Source: Amaranthus tricolor (lineage: Eukaryota > Streptophyta > Magnoliopsida > Caryophyllales > Amaranthaceae). From it: a stretch of 64,000 bases of DNA. Below, one piece after another: positions 1-13,044 of the stretch; position 1 is the first letter of the stretch; each line of letters begins with the position of its first letter. Below the pieces are notes generated by a model that had not been told where the DNA came from, ran no database searches, and saw nothing but the letters and a program-made list of their open reading frames with translations. The stretch is from NCBI RefSeq assembly GCF_026212465.1, contig NC_080050.1, forward strand, positions 31,357,070-31,421,069, read 5' to 3'. A program made the translations under genes and the position numbers.

Positions 1-1144
1 TAATCACAATTTGATAGTCCATTTAAAAAACCTTTACGGGTTTTACCCATTGAGTTAAACCCGACCGAATCCGTTTAACAGTGTAAATGAAACTTATACT
101 ATTCATAAGTTATGACCTATGCTGAATCTGAGCTTGAATTAGCATGTTATGTTTTGCTGACATATTAATTGACAGTGTCCAGTCCCAGCAGCCTACACTA
201 CATCTAATTCTACCAGATTACTGCCTCTTTATATAATCCATTAACGTAACAAATTTAATCAAGTCTGTGTCTGTCGTCATATACAACACAACTTCATTCT
301 GCTACACGTTTCCCAGTTCGCCCATCATTCAGCTCTTGCTTCCATCATATTTTAGTCGGTCTTATCAAATCTATTAATTTTACTTTTTTTATCCAATTAG
401 AGTTAAAGTAAAGAGGAATTGAAATTTTTTTTAAGAAAAAAAAATATTAATAATAAAAAAAGAGATAACAAATTGTATGGATAAAATTTTAAAAAAAAGT
501 TAAAATATATAAATAAGATTAAAAGAAAGTAATAGATCATTAACTTATTATTCAAAAATTAAAATGATGCAAAATAAGTAAAACGACCAAGACAATAGTT
601 GATGGAAATTAAGCGGGATGAAAAAAGTATGTTTAATTATAGTTTATAACTCATATTCTTTTTTTAATTTTCATATATAAAAGTATAACTTATTTTTTAA
701 TCTTCACAAACAAAAATTTACTTTTATTTTTTTTATTTTCTCACCAAATATTTATACTATATGGTAAATTTAATAGGACATGTACTTCACATACTTTGCG
801 AGTTTTCATTCAATTTTTCACACCTGCCCGTCTATCTGACATCCCTTCTACCAAGAACTATGTCCAACTAATCTTCAAATTAGTGCTAAAACACACACAA
901 CTAATGGCCATTACTAAAAATAGTAATGACACTTTAGTTTACAACATAGATAGTTATAAACATGTGGAATATATTTTAGATAAATTATTTTTTAGGCCTA
1001 AATTCAAAAAAAATATAAAATAAATATGATCTAAAAATTTATAGTGTAATTTTGCCCGACTTATGATCGTAGAAACTCTATTAATTAATCATTAATAATT
1101 CAAATTCTATACAAAGGAATTAAGAGAAAATTGAGAGAATTGAA
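1..1144. other. AT-rich intergenic DNA, no gene seen
   Basis: No protein family, splice pattern or RNA gene could be recognised here. A 75-codon open frame on the plus strand at 796-1023 has a composition like the surrounding AT-rich DNA and no recognisable motif. The right edge is the 3' flank of the EPFL2-like gene. Confidence 0.5.
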
Positions 1145-2184
1145 TCAAGGATTAAAAATAGAGTGACCACATTTGCATTTCCAACTCATGGGCTTATAAT
1201 TAGACAAGCTATCTCCTCTTGAATAAGCAATTGTAGGTCTTGAATGCATAAAATGGCTTCTTGGGAAACCTTGTTGAGGCACAATTGGTACTTGAATTGC
1301 TTCACAATGCCCACAATTGTTGCACCTTCCTTCACATCTTGGTGGTCTTGACCCTATTAATGCTCTTTCTATCAATTTTTCTTCTTGTTCCTGAATATTT
1401 CAAAACCATTATTAGCTTACCTTACCACAATACAACATTTCATTACTCGGATGCCACTTAGGCAAGATCTGACCTAGTCAAAATTAGAAAAGTAAAAAAA
1501 TATTTTCAATTGACCTTAGATCATAAACATAATTTACAATTGCAAATTGTTAGAAAATAACCAAATGTGATTTCATATTGACATATAAGTTTAATGGATT
1601 ATTTTTATTAGTACCGTTAATTTTAGGATAGAACCTCGTAAGATTTGCATGTAATTAACTATTTTCTAATTTGGGTTTTATTTACATATCCAATAACAAA
1701 TTTATCACAAACCAACCATTCTTTTGGCTTCATTAAGCATGGACATATCTTAGCTTATTACAACAATGCCCACAATTTTTTTGGTCAAATTGATGGAAAA
1801 AGGTTGATATTTTTACCTTTGTAGCATCAGTTTGTGGGAGAATTGGCAATCCTGATACATAAAACATAAAGAATTTGAAATTTCATATGAGAAATAGAAC
1901 TAATGACAAGATTTAAATGCATTAATACACCCATCATCAAGCCAATATCTCGTTCGAAAACAGGGTTCATACAAGAAAAAGGTAACGCACAATTCATATC
2001 CGTATCCCCTTCAGAGAGAGGGCTAGAGGAATAAGGAGAATTACATAGAATAAATAGAGTGTATACTATGATTACCTTGAGTAAAGAATGAAAGTTGGGT
2101 GAAGGTAGAAGCCAAACATAAGAGCAAAGACATGAGTAAAAGTCTGTTATTGATGGGAAAGACAGGATTTTGAAGAATACCCAT
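1145..2184 (-). CDS. EPFL2: EPFL2-like secreted cysteine-rich peptide
   Basis: Predicted precursor of a secreted peptide of the EPIDERMAL PATTERNING FACTOR-LIKE family; known members bind ERECTA-family receptor kinases at the cell surface. Three exons were read on the minus strand: 2076-2184, 1817-1851 and 1145-1390. All introns are GT-AG and the phases agree, giving 129 residues. Residues about 14-37 form a hydrophobic signal peptide (LLLMSLLLCLAST). The C-terminal half carries the family signature: GSRPPRCEGRCNNCGHCEAI, then SNYKPMSWKCKCG and a terminal FNP. Six cysteines are visible in this mature region. The CGHCEAIQVP spacing is closer to EPFL2 than to EPFL1, so the subgroup is an inference. 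The start is the first methionine before the signal peptide. A Stowaway-type MITE lies about 165 bp upstream of the start codon. Confidence 0.88.
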
Positions 2185-2349
2185 TTGAGAAAAATGGAAA
2201 AATTGGATGTTTGAGTGATTGGGAAATGGTGGGAATGTAATGAGGTGTGACTGAAATAAATGCCAGGGGGAAGAACCACGAAGCGTCTGAAGGACAATAA
2301 GTTGAATTTGGGGGAACTGGGAACCCTTAAGAACAGGACACAGTATATA

Positions 2350-2587
2350 CTTCCTCCGTTCCATATACTCGTTACATTTGACATTTTATGCAATCTAATG
2401 TGTTATTTTGTTCATTTATATATAAAACTATACACATCTAAAAATTATAAAAAGCTAATATTATGAAAGTATGCGATTAGACGATTCAAACAAGATTCCA
2501 CTTGACAATATTTATGCTTACACATTAACCACAATATGAAAAATAAGCTTGAACGATAAATAGTACCCATATCTAAAATGTAGGAAG
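2350..2587. mobile_element. Stowaway-type MITE
   Basis: A 238-bp element with terminal inverted repeats (CTTCCTCCGTTCC at the left, the matching ...GGAAG at the right) and flanking TA dinucleotides at 2348-2349 and 2588-2589. The TA target site and the CTCCnTCCGT-type end are characteristic of plant Stowaway (Tc1/mariner-derived) elements. It has no coding capacity and lies in the 5' flank of the EPFL2-like gene. Confidence 0.65.
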
Positions 2588-2589
2588 TA

Positions 2590-4820
2590 TATCTATTAAA
2601 CTAATGCCTAATAAGAATACACTCTAACCACTATAGTCTTGCGTCCATTTGAATTTGCTATTTATAATATTTATTCGATTAATTGTTGAAACGATGTGAT
2701 AAAAAATAATAAATTATCTAGATGCTTTTGAAAACTAAATAGAAGTATATGTTGTTGTAAATTGAAAAAAATGGTGAGAATTGTGTTCAGAAAAAAATAT
2801 GTAGAAAATTAAGTTTGATGGACAACAATTGAAAATATAGTTAACTTAAAAAAAAATAATATTTAGTCATTACTTTTAACCCTAAATTTTAAAGTTTAAA
2901 GTCTAATTCTTGGTCTCAGTCAACTATTTAAGTTTGTATTATTCCCACTATTAAGTAAGTATTTAACGTTAGAATTTGAAAGTGTCAGCATTTAAATCTA
3001 CATATCTTATAAAAAAACCTTTATGTAAAAGTAAATGATGTAATAGCGTATTTTGTATGCTATACGATATATCTATAATCTACGCTTTTATTCTACTTAT
3101 TTTGCTATATTTTTATATAAATTTCATATTAGTCTTTAAAAATAGGAAAATGAGGAAGGTTAGAGTAGATGAGCAATATGAAGTATATAGGCCAATAATT
3201 TCTCATTAATAATTGTGATTTGTAAATCACTACAAAAAGACAAAAAATAATATTAAAATAAACAAAGCAAAAAAAAGGAAAATTGAAATCACAAACTTTC
3301 TATCCAATCAAATTCTACCACATAAGAATGATTTCTTAACTTCACAAATCATTATTATTTACCTAGAACTCCTCGTACTTAGGCCCAAGTCCTGACTCCT
3401 GCCACACAACATGGAAGGCATTTGTATGAAGGATGGGTCTTTCAGAACATTCTTATCAATAAACCTTAAAAATAATATCAATCTCATCTTTTTTCATTTC
3501 TCTTTACTCCACGTCTCCACATCATTCAAACAAACAGGTTTATAAATTTTTCTTAATAAGAAACAAAGAAAGAAAATCTTATCATTTTCTTTACCCAATT
3601 TTTTGCAAGTGGTGTAAAAAAATATCAAAAAATTATGATTTTTTTTGTTGTAAAATATAGTTAAATGGATCTCTAAAAATAGAGAATAAAATTTCCTATG
3701 TTTTGATATAATTTTTATATTTTCTTAACAAAAAATAATTTAGGATATTGAAATTGTAATTTATCAGTAAAAAAAGGTTATTTTGACTATTTTGTTGGCC
3801 AAATCATTTAATGTCATGGGGCACTTTCATGAATACTATTGACTACTCCTTTGTTCATTAAAAGAAGGTTGTGAACATTATTTTTGTGAATATATCATCA
3901 AATGAACTTGCTTTATTCATTGTTAAGAGAGGAAAAAAAAAATATCAAATGGTAGTGAAAAAAAACTCTCCATTAAAAATGCTCTCCTAGGACAGAGTAG
4001 ATTGTGATGCCAGAGTGCCTGACCATTGCTGTCTTTTCATTTCTTCATTCTCTTCTTTTGCTAGTACATTTAGTTTATCCCATTGAATTTAATTTCATCT
4101 AACTTTAAAAATATATTTATTTATACGTGAAATTCAACATGGACATAAGATCAGAATTTAAACCGATACATAATACTTAATTTGAAATTAATCTGAAGAT
4201 CCAAATGAGCACCTTTACTTTCATGACATAAGTCATTTGTCACAACAAACAATAATTAAATTTACACCCTCTATTCTCTAAGAATCAATATAAGAATAAG
4301 AATTTAGAAAATAGTAATAATAGTAAATTTATAAAATGAATTGTGGAAAAAAAAAATAAAAAAATTGTGACATTTTCAAGAGGACAAAAGGAAAATTATG
4401 CAAAGAGAGAAAGCGTTTATCCAAAAACAACTATTAGTAATGAACAAAAAATCAAATAAAAAACAAACACAAATAAAATTTACTAATTCAATCAATATGA
4501 TAATTACGTCCATCAGATAAAAACAAATTCACTATGTAGGAAGATTAAAAATAAAGATGACAGATGAGGGCATGAAGTTTCGTCCTGCTCGCCAAAACTC
4601 TCATTTTGTGGCTCTGTAGATTAATACCTCTCCACATAATCCATTATAATGATTAATTAGCATTTAGGAAAACATTAATACCTCTCATTAGAATCCATTA
4701 CAAAGTTTGATTAGGGTTTAGGAAACTAAACAAAACAACCGTCCATTCTTAATTCGTGTAACTGCTACTAGTCTTGACTTAATTCAAATGTTTTGTCACT
4801 GCTATCATTTTTACAAAAAT
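2590..4820. other. Intergenic DNA with one dispersed repeat
   Basis: No gene seen. The segment at about 3215-3375 resembles 34940-35100 in the ITPK intron: the same run of shared A-rich words, then an ATTATTATTTAC/CCGTTATTTAC stretch and a CTAGAACTCCTC-like end. It is therefore a dispersed non-coding repeat family, probably an old MITE. Confidence 0.45.
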
Positions 4821-4824
4821 TAAC

Positions 4825-5059
4825 CGTTAAGGAACCAACTCAACCTAAAGCTGAAACTGATGGTGAAAGTCCCATGATATATTATATACTCTATTCTCCT
4901 CATACCTAGTGCAAAATACCACTTAAATTTAGGGTGGTTGAAATTTGAACTCATGACCTCTTGCCACGTTGGCTTTGATACCATATTAAGTAACCAATTC
5001 AACTAAAAACTTAAAAATAATAGTTGAGACTCCAAAATATGTTATATACTCTAATAACA
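4825..5059 (-). mobile_element. TRIM retrotransposon, copy 1
   Basis: Two direct repeats of about 75 bp (4825-4899 and 4984-5059, containing AAGGAACCAACTCAACC and ATATTATATACTC) flank a short interior of about 85 bp. Reading the minus strand, a TGGTATCAAAG motif follows the 5' LTR, as expected for a primer-binding site matching initiator tRNA-Met. This layout is that of a terminal-repeat retrotransposon in miniature. The LTRs are eroded and no clear target-site duplication was found. Related copies lie at 9.8, 27.6 and 46.5 kb. Confidence 0.65.
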
Positions 5060-5992
5060 AATTAAAAAAACAGATGAATATTTAAATATAGAATACTAAA
5101 ACAGTAAAACAGCAGCCCTGTGAAATTAGTTAGAAAGCGAAGATTGAAATGGAGATTGAAAGAGAGATAGGGATAGATTATCCAAATGAACACGGTAGCT
5201 TTGTTAAATTCATGGCATTCCAATTTCCATGGTAGTAATAGCCACTAGCCCACTAGCCAATAGGAGTAAGAGTAATGGATTCTGAGATTGTACTATTTCT
5301 TCTCGTCGTTAGTAAGAAAGTGGATTGTGATATTTTAGCACACTATTTACGCTAGCCACTTTTATCCTTCATTGAGTATTTTAAGAGTAGATCTGTCAAA
5401 ACGGTTGATCGAGAGGTATTACACATCGAGTTACTTTTAATTGGATTTATTATCGATCATTTTATTTTTGTTGGTCATTTTTGAGTCGGTGTTGACGGGT
5501 TTGGATTGAATTTAGATTTATCTAACAGGTTAAAAACTTTTAAAAAAATATGTTTTATCATAATATTTTTCAACAAATGTATGTAATAATTTTTTAATTT
5601 TAAAGAAAAGTTTTCTTATAAACAGATTAATACACCTGTTTTAAGGCTAAAAAATTATTGACTCAATTTTAAAATGACTTAATGTATAGCGGATTCGACT
5701 AAAAATATTGCCATCAAACTGAAAAAGATGACGAGTAATTAAAAATGATGACTTGAAATCGAAAATGGGTCAAAACGGTCAGATACGAATATTGATCGGA
5801 GTTAACCCAATTTTTCTGATTAGATTATGGGTCAAATTTTTGAATTACGACCCACTAATATCCAATTAGATTTTAGGTCAATTTTGGGAATGATCAAATT
5901 TAACAAGTCTACTTAAGAGTGCTACAAGCTAGAAATACTACTTTTCTCCTTCCAAATTTGTCCCTAGATTTTCTAATTTTAATCTAGTAATT

Positions 5993-6270
5993 CATCCGTT
6001 CCGAAATACTTGTTACATTAGAGTTATTAGCACTATTTAAAATTCAAACTTATTTTATATATATAGCGGCTGATGTGTAAGAAAAAATATAGTTAGGTGA
6101 AATCTTATTTGAATCGTCTAATTGCATAATTTTATAAAACTAAATTTTTATAATTTTAGAAGTGTATAGTTTTTTTTTAAATAAATAAAAATACATATTT
6201 CAATATATAAATAATTGAAAGAACACATTAAATTACATAAAACAAATATAACAAACAAACAAAGTACTAG
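5993..6270. repeat. Degraded Stowaway-like repeat
   Basis: Begins with CCGTTCCGAAATACTTGTTA, which resembles the end of the Stowaway copy at 2350-2587, and shares internal words with it (TTTGAATCGTCTAATTGCAT versus the reverse complement of GCGATTAGACGATTCAAACA). The far end is poorly preserved, so the right limit is approximate. Confidence 0.4.
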
Positions 6271-6344
6271 ATTACTAGAACTTCAAAGTATTAGATTAAA
6301 AAGGCTTAGCGGCAATATTTTTCCACTTTTTTTTTTAGTTGAAC

Positions 6345-6680
6345 AAGGTGTTTGGTTTTTAGGTTTGATATTTAGCTTTTGGCTTGTTGGTTGGTCAAAT
6401 AGCCAGATAAAGTGTTTGGTAAATGGCTTTTAAAGCAGCCGAAAAATTGACTTTAAGCCAAAATAAAAAAGCTACTCTAGCTAGTTTTTTTGTTGGCTAT
6501 TGGCTTGCTAGCCTACTTTTTCTCTAATAAACAACTAATATTCAAATTTCCAAACATCTCCACAAAAAGCTAGCTTTTTCAGCTAACTTAAAAGTCAACA
6601 AAAACAGCTAATATTTTCAGCTGGTCAAATAAGGCAATTAAAAGGCCCAACAACCAACAGCCAATTGTCAAACATCCCCG
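6345..6680. mobile_element. Inverted-repeat MITE-like element
   Basis: About 335 bp whose left part (GGTGTTTGGTT, GGCTTGTTGGTTGGTC) is mirrored at the right (CCCAACAACCAACAGCC, TGTCAAACATCCC). The interior repeats GGCTTTT/AAAAGCC words in both orientations. It is non-coding and would fold into a long imperfect hairpin. The family was not identified and no target-site duplication was resolved. Confidence 0.45.
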
Positions 6681-6689
6681 AAATATTTT

Positions 6690-7843
6690 TCCGCTTTAAT
6701 CAATAATTAATATTAATATCCACATCTTTTTAAATTTTTTTGATTTTTAATCTTCTTGAGTGTACGCATCCCTCTTTACTCGCTCTTTGAGTGTACCGAA
6801 TGTAGTTTGTTTGCTTCTTAGACGAAAAAAAAAAACCACCCAAACCCTACCTTACGTGGGATGCTGAAATTATACTTTTACCTTTAATTTTTTTTAATCT
6901 TATTGATGCAATATCAATTTACCCATAAATTTCCTAATTAATGGACTATCCACACAAATTAAAGGAGTATGATCTTTTAGCATCTGATTGATCCTACACT
7001 TAAAGTGCTTTCAGACAACTGAGTACTGCCAACTTAGATTCTCCTTTTTTTTTTTATTTTATTTTTATTTTTATTTTATCTCTTTTCTTTTGCATTGACA
7101 TGACACCATTAATTCTTGTCACTTCTCCACGCTTTCTCCGTGATTCCTAGTTTTCATTCTTTTTTTTTAAACTTCATACTTTTATTTTTACCACCAATTC
7201 CACTACAAAACCTATAACCAAACTTATAAGTTTATATAAATTTGTTATTATTACTCCTATTTTTTTTGAGTTGATAAATTTGTTATTATTTTATTCTTAT
7301 TATAATGTGTTAATAGCATTTTTCAACTCCCAAATTATAGTAAAAAAATGCTATAATACTAGTAGGTTAAAATTAAAAAAAAAAAGATAAAATAAAAATT
7401 GACCGACTTTTATAAAATGGGAGCCAGTTGGTCAGGTCGCGGTCGGTTGATAAAGCAGAATTAAAGTTTGAAAAGTGTATCCATACCAATCTCATTCATA
7501 ATCCAAATTATTTGATTAAATACATGTGAATATTAAATTGCGTAGCATATAACACATAAATTAAAAATTAAGTAGAATTAGTATACATGTAAATCTCCAT
7601 TTCATTACACAGTTATCGTGAAACCTTTCTCGGAACCCTGGCTCTGCGGGATGCTATATGCACTAAATTGTATTAATATAATTCAATTACAGTACTACAA
7701 CAATGACACCCATAATTAGCAATAGTAAACAAAATTTTACATGTCAAAATTTGAAAATCTCATCTATTAAATATGTACAATTTTCATTTTTCACTTTTTT
7801 TTTTCCTCTAATTATTTGTTTAGCTACCCTACTATACAAAGTT
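6690..7843. other. Intergenic DNA left of the DUF676 gene
   Basis: AT-rich with many homopolymer T tracts and no recognisable gene. The last few hundred bases should include the 3' UTR of the minus-strand DUF676 gene, but no polyadenylation site was pinned down. Confidence 0.4.
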
Positions 7844-10800
7844 TTACAAGACAAAATTGTCAATCAAGTGTTGTATAACATCAGCTCCTGCTGAATGTAC
7901 ACAGTAAGTTTGCACCTGGCAATATAAAAATTATAATATGAGAAACAATCAATAGTAACATAATTAACAATTAATCTTGCATATTAATTATTTTCTGTGC
8001 TCCTTTGAAATTTTACCATATGCTTTAAATATTTGACGATTTCATGAGTCATATGGTGCAAACTCAAATAGATGAAAATAGTACAAATTTGAAGAACTAT
8101 ATACAACATAAGTGAAACTTACCTGAATTGAATTATGAGCAAGCAATCTATATCTACCACCACCAAATTTAACATCAACTCTTTCCCATCTAACTCTTGT
8201 AAGCCCTTTTATCATTTCGTTCATCAATTCTGTTACACAAATTTTAAAATGTAGCAAACTCATTGAGACAAAGTAAGTACTTCGAATTCCAATATACGAG
8301 TAGTTGCAAGATTAACAACGAACCTCGAGTTCTCATGTTTTTCCATCCATACTCCAAAGTCAAAGCTCGTTCAGGACCCGAGACCACTCCCATCTCCTCG
8401 TTTACTATATGTCGATATTTGTCATTTTTAAGAAAATTTCGTCTCTGCAAACATAACAACTTGTTCGTAACATTAGCAATAGATTATGATACATTTTTCG
8501 ATTGAAAAAAATTATGCTGTAAAATTATCACCTTTGGAAGTTCATTTTCAAGTCGGAGTGAAGATGTCGACCATCCTACGAGCTCTTTAAACACCGTTAA
8601 GGACTTCAAAAGGATTAAATCATTTGTCTAGTGTTAACATATGACATTTCATGATAGCAGTTTAGTTGATTCAGCACACACGTAAAACTACATATGAAGA
8701 TGGGTGTTCGGCTAACTATATACTAGTATCCTAGTACTTAGGTTTACGTTTGCCCTATAATCAGTAACATTATAAACAGAAAAAGAACGGATGGAAATAA
8801 GGATACGATCAAAGCGCACATTTGCATAGGCGACACAACGATTGAAGGATTGTAACGCAGACCTGAAAGAACATTAACATCTTTGATCAATAAAAACAAT
8901 CAAAGCCAGAAATGGCAGATTTATACACTGCATTCTTAAAGAACCGAAGGATCGGCAGAAATAGAAGCCTTACAAAAATGGAAGACCTTCACAATCTGTC
9001 ACCATCCTAAGAAGAAGAGGGGGTTTTCCTTTATCTTCATCAGTCAAAAACAGATGCCTTCCCGTTCTTCCAAGAAACCATGATAATTGTCGCGCTACCA
9101 ATTCTAGTGTGTGGAACCCACAAAACATTGGAACCTGAAAGTAAGGCGAAATCATGTGAGCTATATGAACCATCCATTGGGGAGGTTCAAGACTCGGGCC
9201 TGTCTAGACCATGACTCGAGTGCAGAAAAATGACCAACAAGTTGGTTCAATACAAATGTCGAGATTAGTGTTCGATCTACTGTATACTAATAGTCTAGAT
9301 TCTCCCCGGATTAATAGTAACAAAAGAATGGCCTAGAATCAAGACTCGGGCTTGTCTAGACCATGACCCGAGTGCAGAAAATTGTGTCATTAAGAAAGAA
9401 AACTGCAGTGTGATTACCTGATTGTGCCCCCTAGAACCAAGATGTGGAGTTGCAACTGTTATAAAGTTCACCGGCTGCAGACCAGCAATCTTACTGATAA
9501 AATTTTCTTCCGGTGATACTTTTGTACTTCCGTTGCTTCCGATTTCTCCATCTAGTTTGGATATTCGATTCAAATAATTTCCTCCATAGAGTAGGGCGAT
9601 TGCATATCTTGCGATCAAACCGCCTAAAGAATGGCCTATGAATGAAATCTTGCACAGATTTGGGTAACGCTGGATGACTGATATCACCTGTGGTTAGATG
9701 TATTAGAAGTCTTGTATCAGTATGAAATACGAGTCCGTCCAAATAGATTGATTACTTGTTGTTCGTTCTTGCAAGGGATAAAAATTCTATCAAGGAACCA
9801 ACTCAATCAAAAGCTTAAAAGTTAAGCTGATGTTGAGACCCCATGATATGTTATATACTAAAATACACCCCCTGACACAAGAGCCCATTGGGCTAGAAGT
9901 GTGGATGCTGACCTCTTGTTACGTTGGCTTCTGATACCATGTCAAGGAACCAACTCAACCCAAAACTTAAGCAAATGATTGAGGCCCTAGGATCTGTTAT
10001 ATACTCTTACAGATTCTATACTCCTTTAGTACCTGATTAATCGATTATAATAGATTATAGTGAAATAACTCATTCAATCATGTACACTTCTTATTTATGA
10101 TAAATTTGCAAATAATGTTTGCTATCAAAAGTCAAAATGTAACCAATAAAAGGCTTTGCTATTGAAAATGTTTGAGTTGTACAACAAGCATCACTAACCT
10201 CATCTGCAAGCCGCTCTCCCATGATATCGATTCCATCGAATGTCAAGGTTGAAGTATTCCTTTCACTGCCTGTACATTGCAAGAAAGAAACGAAAACGAG
10301 ACTACAACTATTATCAATACATGATAAATGTGAGACAAATAGAGTATTGAATGTGAGACAAATAGAGTATTGATCAATGTAAAGAGAAGCTCAGTATTGA
10401 AAGCTTACAGTGAACTACAACTTCTTGGGGATATGCCTTGAGAAAATGCTTGGCAGCATATCTCCAATCCTGTGCACTGCATACATTTTATAAGAGAAAT
10501 TAAATCGAGATCAAAAGGAAAACTACATAAAAACTATGGCATGATTGATTGGCCATAATAAATGGAGGTTGTATATAGGAGTTCATGTAGGGGCAGATGT
10601 ACAATAAGTTAATGCTTTCACCTAACAGCATTCAACTTATGTAATGAAACATATTCATGTAAACGTTAACATGTGTGGTTGTTAAGTTTATAGAATGTTA
10701 AAGGCTTCGGTATTATTGTTTTTTCATTCTTGAAGGAAAATTATGGAAATAAATGCATTCTTAGAGGCATTACCTTGAATGTCATCGTGTGACTAACCTT

Positions 10801-12681
10801 GATATGTTACAACTTACAACGTATCAAGGTTAGTCACATGACGAAATTCACACCTTTTAGGGCGTTATATTTCCGTAATATTCCTATAAGAACGAATACA
10901 ACAAATTACAATAATACTGAAGCCTTAATGCAACATATGGGTTCGTCTAAAACTATCCGACAACACTTCTATAATGGCAATAAACGAGAATGTATACTAA
11001 GTTACTAAAGAAAGAGTTGCATAAGGATGGACATTGGCATGAAATTTTTGTTGCAATGTTGCATTGCCACTCAGAAAATATGTCTTGGTACTCTTAATCA
11101 ATAACCTCCTATATTTAGAAAAGTACTAAAATAATGGCAAGGATCATACAATAGAAAGTTTGACCTAGTTCTAAAATTTGTGTCGAAAAAATAAATTGTC
11201 CTAAAACTAGATGTCTAACACCCGAATTTCCTCCCTTCCTTCACGATTTTTGGTTTCGTCCGACCCCTTAACGAAATTAAAACTGTAAAGGACGGGAGAA
11301 AATCTAGGTGTTACAAGATACCACCTTCTAATAATAGTAAGTGTACGATCAATTAGCCAAGTTACCTTAAAAATCTCATTGACTAAAATTCCACATTATC
11401 CATAATTATTTCAAAAAGGTACATTCCATGTCACATTATTAATTCTAAAATTTTTGTTCCAATCAACATGCTAGATTTTTCATATTTGGAAGTAGTTTGA
11501 TGATTTTGTTATTGAACTTGGATAAAATTAATTAGTAATAGAATTAAACTTATTTTTCCAACGTAGTCTCCACTGCTTTTCAATTCTTGTACATGTTTTT
11601 TCCTCTTTTGATAGATTGTACTCGTTCCTATTGTGGTACCACAAGTATCTCATTTACTTTATGTACTTTATTCAATTTATTATTCAATATTTAATATCTT
11701 TAATTGTTCATAATTAAAAATTATAGAAATTTAATATTAATAATCCTTACATTAAAAGGAATCAAATAAGATCCCACTTGACTATATTTTAACTTATAAA
11801 TTAATAATAAAATACAAATTAAAAGTAAGTGATGAACAGTGCTCAAAAAGTAAATAGAACACTCGTGGAGAATATGAGGAAATATTATCCACCCAATTCA
11901 ATTTTTTTGGTCATTCTCCAACAAACCAATCAATTATCTCAAAATTAACCAATTTGCTACAATATAGTAGTAATATTTTGACCCGATGAAACATTTTCCC
12001 TCCCAAACAATTGAACTAATGAAGGTCAAAAATAAACATCCCAACACGCAAAAATAATACTCATCACATCAGTCCCATAAAATTTGGGACAAATATCACA
12101 AAATTGAATGATTTGGTGCAGACTCAAAGCAATAACAAAATAAATATTTAAACTTAATTTCTAATAAAATTATAAAGCTAATCAAATGTAATCCATTAAA
12201 AAAAGGCAATGGGATTATTTTCAGGTAATCCTAATTAGTTGTGCAATTAACTTTTACTAATCCTGTTTCATTAACAAATAATAACGATAAGAAAAGCACA
12301 CTACATTATTGTTGCACTTGCATCTCAATTTTAAAATGTCGGCGGTAAATTTAACAATATGAATTATAATAAATTAAATTAAATTAAACTTCATTAAATT
12401 AAATTAAATTAAATTAAGACCAACCTTCCAATGATCCCGTTAACCATGACGATCAAATGAGTAGGATCTGTACGATCTTCCAGTGCACCAGCAGACACCA
12501 TATCAATACTTCCATCATCATACTTCCTATCAACGGTTGGAGATTCATCATCCAATCTAAAGCATCCAAATCTAGGCAAAATCAACGATTTTCTTTGCTT
12601 CTTCTTAGTGTTTCCCCTGTTCTTCATAACACTGGAATCTTCCTCGATTTTCATTGCCTTTTCAACATCAACAGCCGCCAT
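7844..12681 (-). CDS. DUF676 putative serine esterase (lipase-like)
   Basis: Alpha/beta-hydrolase of the DUF676 family; substrate unknown, presumed lipid or ester hydrolase. Ten minus-strand exons join in phase: 12425-12681, 10409-10476, 10199-10269, 9418-9687, 8974-9134, 8807-8862, 8532-8584, 8324-8444, 8123-8229 and 7844-7915, giving 411 residues, normal for plant members. Motifs in order: HLIVMVNGIIGSAQDWRYAA, which includes the oxyanion-side strand; NTSTLTFDGIDIMGERLADE; FIGHSLGGLIARYA with the nucleophile Ser of GHSLGG; and TVATPHLGSRGHNQ. Candidate acid and base residues lie in FLTDEDKG and in the C-terminal AHNSIQ/YCVHSAGADVIQH. The first exon holds a Lys/Glu-rich leader. I chose MAAVDV as the start because an A lies at -3 (ACAATGG); an in-frame Met ten residues earlier is possible. 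Intron 1 is about 1.9 kb, and intron 3 contains a TRIM. Confidence 0.93.
9788..10011 (-). mobile_element. TRIM retrotransposon, copy 2 (in DUF676 intron 3)
   Basis: LTRs lie at 9788-9867 and 9940-10011 and share AAGGAACCAACTCAA and GTTATATACT. On the minus strand the 5' LTR is followed by TGGTATCAG (9931-9939), a primer-binding site, and a GTCAGGGGG purine tract abuts the 3' LTR. The interior is only 72 bp. The flanks AATTC (9783-9787) and GATTC (10012-10016) match at 4 of 5 positions and are a likely target-site duplication. Confidence 0.75.
10477..12424. other. Intron 1 of the DUF676 gene
   Basis: About 1.95 kb between exons 1 and 2. No exon or element of known family was recognised. The donor side carries a short pentanucleotide array (AAATT-type, about 12362-12418) next to the exon 1 splice donor. 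Confidence 0.6.
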
Positions 12682-13044
12682 TGTTAATATTTTTTCAGAG
12701 ATGTTGAACAAATGAGGAATGCAAAGAAGCTGACTTTTAAAGTGGGTAAAACTAGAAGAAATGAAGGAAGTGGACCCACTTTTGAATTTTCCAAGAATTT
12801 TATATTTAGTTTTCGTTTAAGTAAATTACAAATTATCAAATCACAAGCATTTATAGTGAGATTATTTTTATTAAACTGATTTAATGTCACATGACTTGCT
12901 AATCGCCTTGCGAATCGTAAATCGAATAAAGCGAATTATGGACGGTTTTAGGCCACTTTGAGCCATTTTGAGTTAATTGCAAATCCAAAAGGCAAACTAA
13001 CTGGCGAATTATGTTTCACTGGATTGATTCAATATAGATATATT

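Noticed and set aside
1827..2393. 188-codon minus-strand frame over the EPFL2-like introns
   Set aside because: It lies in a different frame from the spliced EPFL2-like gene and covers its introns; the spliced model explains the conserved peptide.
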